In this document: piece by piece, positions 61,990-64,000 of the stretch | Layout: each line of letters begins with the position of its first letter | Position numbering within the stretch: position 1 is the first letter of the stretch | Source of the DNA: Streptomyces sp. V1I1 | GTDB taxonomy: Bacteria > Actinomycetota > Actinomycetes > Streptomycetales > Streptomycetaceae | Length of the DNA: 64,000 nt | Reading direction: 5' to 3' | NCBI RefSeq assembly: GCF_030817355.1 | Contig: NZ_JAUSZH010000001.1 | Coordinates: 8,159,001-8,223,000 of the forward strand | Made by a program: the position numbers and the translations under genes | Notes under the pieces: generated by a model | What the model was told of the DNA's origin: nothing | The model's input: only the letters and a program-made list of their open reading frames with translations | The model's database searches: none

Positions 61990-62215
61990 TCTTGGTGGCC
62001 CTGCAATGGGGCGCCCGGCCTCCGTAGTTGGCATGACTTTGTCCCCCTGTTGAACGTATGGCCTGGGGGGTGGTGTCACCGGCTCCGGAGGCATCGACAG
62101 ACCGCTGATTAGGGGCATGACCACCGGCTTCTTCGCAGGTCGGGAGGCTCTTCGTAATGTGGATGTGGCGATCGGTGCCATGGGATGGCCGGGCGGGAAC
62201 GATCAGAGGACGCAC
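61990..62215 (+). ncRNA. Possible bridge-RNA region of the IS110 element
   Basis: About 225 non-coding bases precede the IS110 transposase. IS110-group elements carry their bridge RNA in the left non-coding end, upstream of the recombinase gene. The left boundary and RNA loops were not located. Confidence 0.3.
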
Positions 62216-63418
62216 GTGATCGACGTCAGCGATATCGGCGCCTTCCTCGGCTTGGACGTCGGTAAGGGCGAACACCACGCCACCGCCATCACTCCGGCCG
62301 GGAAGAAGGCGTTCGACAAGCGGTTACCCAACAGCGAACCCAAGCTCCGTGAGGTCTTCGGCAAGCTGCAGGCCAAGCACGGGACCGTGCTCGTCGTGGT
62401 CGACCAGCCGGCCTCCATCGGGGCCCTGCCGCTGGCGGTAGCAAGGGACATGGGCTGCCCGGTCGCGTATCTGCCGGGCTTGTCGATGCGGCGGATCGCC
62501 GATCTCTATCCCGGTGAGGCCAAGACCGATGCCCGTGACGCCTTCGTCATCGCGGACGCGGCCCGCGTCATGCCTCACACGCTCCGTTCGGTCGAGCTCG
62601 AAGACGAAACCGTCGCCGAGCTGGAGATGATCGTCGGGTTCGACGACGACCTGGCCGGTGAAGCCACCCGCGTCTCCAACCGCCTGCGAGGCCTGCTCAC
62701 GCAGATCCATCCGCACCTGGAGCGTGTCCTCGGCCCGCGCATCCAGCACCCGGCCGTGCTCACGCTGCTGGAGCGGTTCGGCTCGCCGGCCCAGATCCGC
62801 AAGGCCGGGCGGCGACAACTGATCAGCTTGATGCGGCCAAAGGCACCGCGGATGGCCGAGCGCCTGGTCGAAGACATCTTCACCGCGCTCGACGAACAGA
62901 CCGTGGTCGTTCCCGGCACGGACGCAGCAGCGTTGATCGTCCCGAGCCTCGCTGGTTCGCTGACCGCCGTCCTTGACCAGCGCAAAGTGCTGGCCGGACG
63001 GATCGAGGAACTACTGGAGGCCCACCCTCTTTCGAAGGTTCTGACCTCGATGCCGGGGATCGGCGTCAGGACCGGAGCGAGGATCCTCATCGACGTCGGC
63101 GACGGCAGCAGTTTCCCTTCCGCCGCCCACCTCGCCGCCTACGCGGGCCTCGCCCCGGCGACCCGGAGTTCGGGTTCATCGATCCGCGGTGAACAACCAT
63201 CCCGCCGCGGAAACAAGCAGCTCAAACGCGCCTTCTTCCTGTCCGCATTCGCGGCCCTGGCCGACCCGACCTCAAGGACCTACTACGACAAGAAGATCAG
63301 CCAGGGCAAGCACCACACCCAAGCCCTCCTCTGCCTCGCACGTCGCAGAGCCGACGTGCTCTTCGCGATGCTCCGCGACGGCACCTTCTACGAACCCCAG
63401 CCCGCCCCATCAGCTTGA
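62216..63418 (+). CDS. IS110-family DEDD transposase
   Basis: A 400-residue recombinase. The RuvC-like DEDD domain starts FLGLDVGKGEHHATAI (Asp), continues VVVDQPASIGALPL and EAKTDARDAFVIADAARVMP (Asp/Asp). The Tnp_20 domain contains LTSMPGIGVRTGARILIDVG and the conserved SSGSSIRGEQPSRRGNKQLK with the catalytic Ser. The protein joins DNA under guidance of a bridge RNA encoded in the element. GTG 62216 is chosen because the family starts just before GLDVGK; ATG 62117 would add 33 unrelated residues. All key residues are present. Confidence 0.92.
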   Translation: MIDVSDIGAFLGLDVGKGEHHATAITPAGKKAFDKRLPNSEPKLREVFGKLQAKHGTVLVVVDQPASIGALPLAVARDMGCPVAYLPGLSMRRIADLYPGEAKTDARDAFVIADAARVMPHTLRSVELEDETVAELEMIVGFDDDLAGEATRVSNRLRGLLTQIHPHLERVLGPRIQHPAVLTLLERFGSPAQIRKAGRRQLISLMRPKAPRMAERLVEDIFTALDEQTVVVPGTDAAALIVPSLAGSLTAVLDQRKVLAGRIEELLEAHPLSKVLTSMPGIGVRTGARILIDVGDGSSFPSAAHLAAYAGLAPATRSSGSSIRGEQPSRRGNKQLKRAFFLSAFAALADPTSRTYYDKKISQGKHHTQALLCLARRRADVLFAMLRDGTFYEPQPAPSA

Positions 63419-63789
63419 CCAAACCCATAGGGGCACCCCCCGCATCGTGTACTGGCCAGCGTGAGGACCGGTGAACGATGAGGAGCGGGGCGCCGATTCC
63501 GGCGTGCGTCGAATGACCCGCTGTTGCGACTTGCGTTGCTTCCTGCCCCGTGACTTGGCCATACAGAGGAGCCTAAAGATGGCTCTTTCCCCGCGACAGG
63601 GCGCCAATTGCGCCAGTGCTCACGCCAGCCCCTCCTCAACCGCTGCCGAAAATCATCGCAAAGCCACGACCCTGACCACCCGCTTGATCAGATCGAAAGG
63701 CTCGGAAACGGGCACCTACGCCGAGGACGGCAAGGTGCAACAGCGTGTCGTCCTGCGGGGACAACCCGGTCTGAACGCCGAGCAGCGTC
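63419..63789. other. Stretch between IS110 and the CRISPR leader
   Basis: About 370 bases. It should include the IS110 right end. Two short frames are possible: MALSPRQGANCASAHASPSS (63579-63800, plus) and MAKSRGRKQRKSQQRVIRRT (63562-63410, minus). Neither has a family or a good ribosome site. No cas gene is visible. Confidence 0.35.
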
Positions 63790-63913
63790 CAGGAGCGTGA
63801 GGGGGAGTCATACACTTCAGCTCGGTAGAGGAGTACAGCGGGGAGGGCCGACTCTGCTTGCGGTGGCATGTAAAGGACTAGAAAACCCCCTCTGACGTCG
63901 CAGGTCAGCAAGA
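63790..63913 (+). promoter_or_regulatory. CRISPR leader
   Basis: The sequence just before the first repeat contains a less GC-rich run (TGTAAAGGACTAGAAAACCC) and ends CAGGTCAGCAAGA, like type I-E leaders of Streptomyces. By repeat orientation the leader is on this side. Confidence 0.6.
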
Positions 63914-64000
63914 GTCCTCTCCGCGCGAGCGGAGGTGAGCCGTCGTTCCGGATCCTGCCCGGGGTCCGCCTGAAGTCCTCTCCGCGCGAGCGGAGGTGAA
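63914..64000 (+). CRISPR. Type I-E-like CRISPR array, first repeats only
   Basis: A 29-base repeat beginning GTCCTCTCCGCGCGAGCGGA starts at 63914 and again at 63975, a 61-base period: 29-base repeat plus 32-base spacer (63943-63974). The sequence and palindromic core (CTCCGC and GCGGAG) match actinobacterial I-E repeats. The second copy differs near its end (GTGAA instead of GTGAG) and is cut by the window. No cas gene is within the window. Confidence 0.93.

Noticed and set aside
63636..63911. 91-codon minus-strand frame overlapping the CRISPR leader
   Set aside because: It runs through the leader up to the first repeat and has no ribosome site; the leader explains the sequence better.
1..64000. 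tRNA or rRNA genes
   Set aside because: No cloverleaf with the conserved T-loop GGTTCGA context and no rRNA-like block was seen on reading either strand.

Overview
The window is high-GC DNA with frequent GTG and TTG starts and strong GGAGG-type ribosome sites. Its gene families (CYP157-like P450, MmyB-type regulators, conserved Streptomyces hypothetical proteins, Ser/Thr kinases with extracellular sensors, HA-repeat helicase) point to Streptomyces or a close relative. The density of insertion sequences, truncated genes, internal duplications and single-base frameshifts is typical of a chromosome arm, a linear plasmid or an integrated element rather than the conserved core.

Layout. 1-12.9 kb: IS630 copy cut by the left edge, a VOC protein, two intact P450s and a P450 remnant, an IS200/IS605 element whose TnpB lacks its first RuvC aspartate, two tandem XRE/MmyB regulators (the second frameshifted), an IS3 remnant and a complete IS5-type element carrying a passenger gene. 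13-24 kb: membrane pentapeptide-repeat protein, a 400-bp duplicate of a helicase segment, a secreted NucA/NucB-like nuclease facing an SMI1/KNR4 immunity-type gene, a recombinase remnant, a DEAD/DEAH helicase with HA repeats, and a chimera of three broken genes. 24-34 kb: the metabolic part: TetR-MFS-GntR, an AraC regulator, and a second exporter with a carotenoid-cleavage oxygenase and an HSL-type esterase. 34-36 kb: phoU, a PRC-barrel gene and a CBS-pair gene.

36-51 kb holds the most original material. One locus (39.0-42.0 kb) encodes a secreted protein with a cationic Trp-rich C-terminus, a small membrane protein and an ABC transporter. The peptide gene and the transporter operon each follow a copy of the same ~92-nt sequence, which folds into a hairpin covering the ribosome site. 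A tightly coupled four-gene operon (50.9 to 47.0 kb) encodes proteins I cannot name; its layout (large protein, small acidic protein, ~260-aa HTH protein) recalls the telomere-protein operons of linear Streptomyces replicons. A decayed partial copy of its 3' half lies at 36.4-39.0 kb, split by an unrelated gene. An IS3 element and a Ser/Thr kinase sit between.

51-64 kb: secreted and membrane proteins of unknown role, a DsbA-like lipoprotein, two IS630 remnants, a Ser/Thr kinase with a septum-formation-type sensor (frameshifted), a ~240-bp direct repeat, a transglutaminase-like protein, an IS110 transposase with room for a bridge RNA, and at the right edge the leader and first repeats of a type I-E CRISPR array.

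Gene calls come from reading frames, motifs and spacing only; no database search was possible. About ten frames are broken by a single small indel, so either the region is decaying or the assembly carries indel errors.
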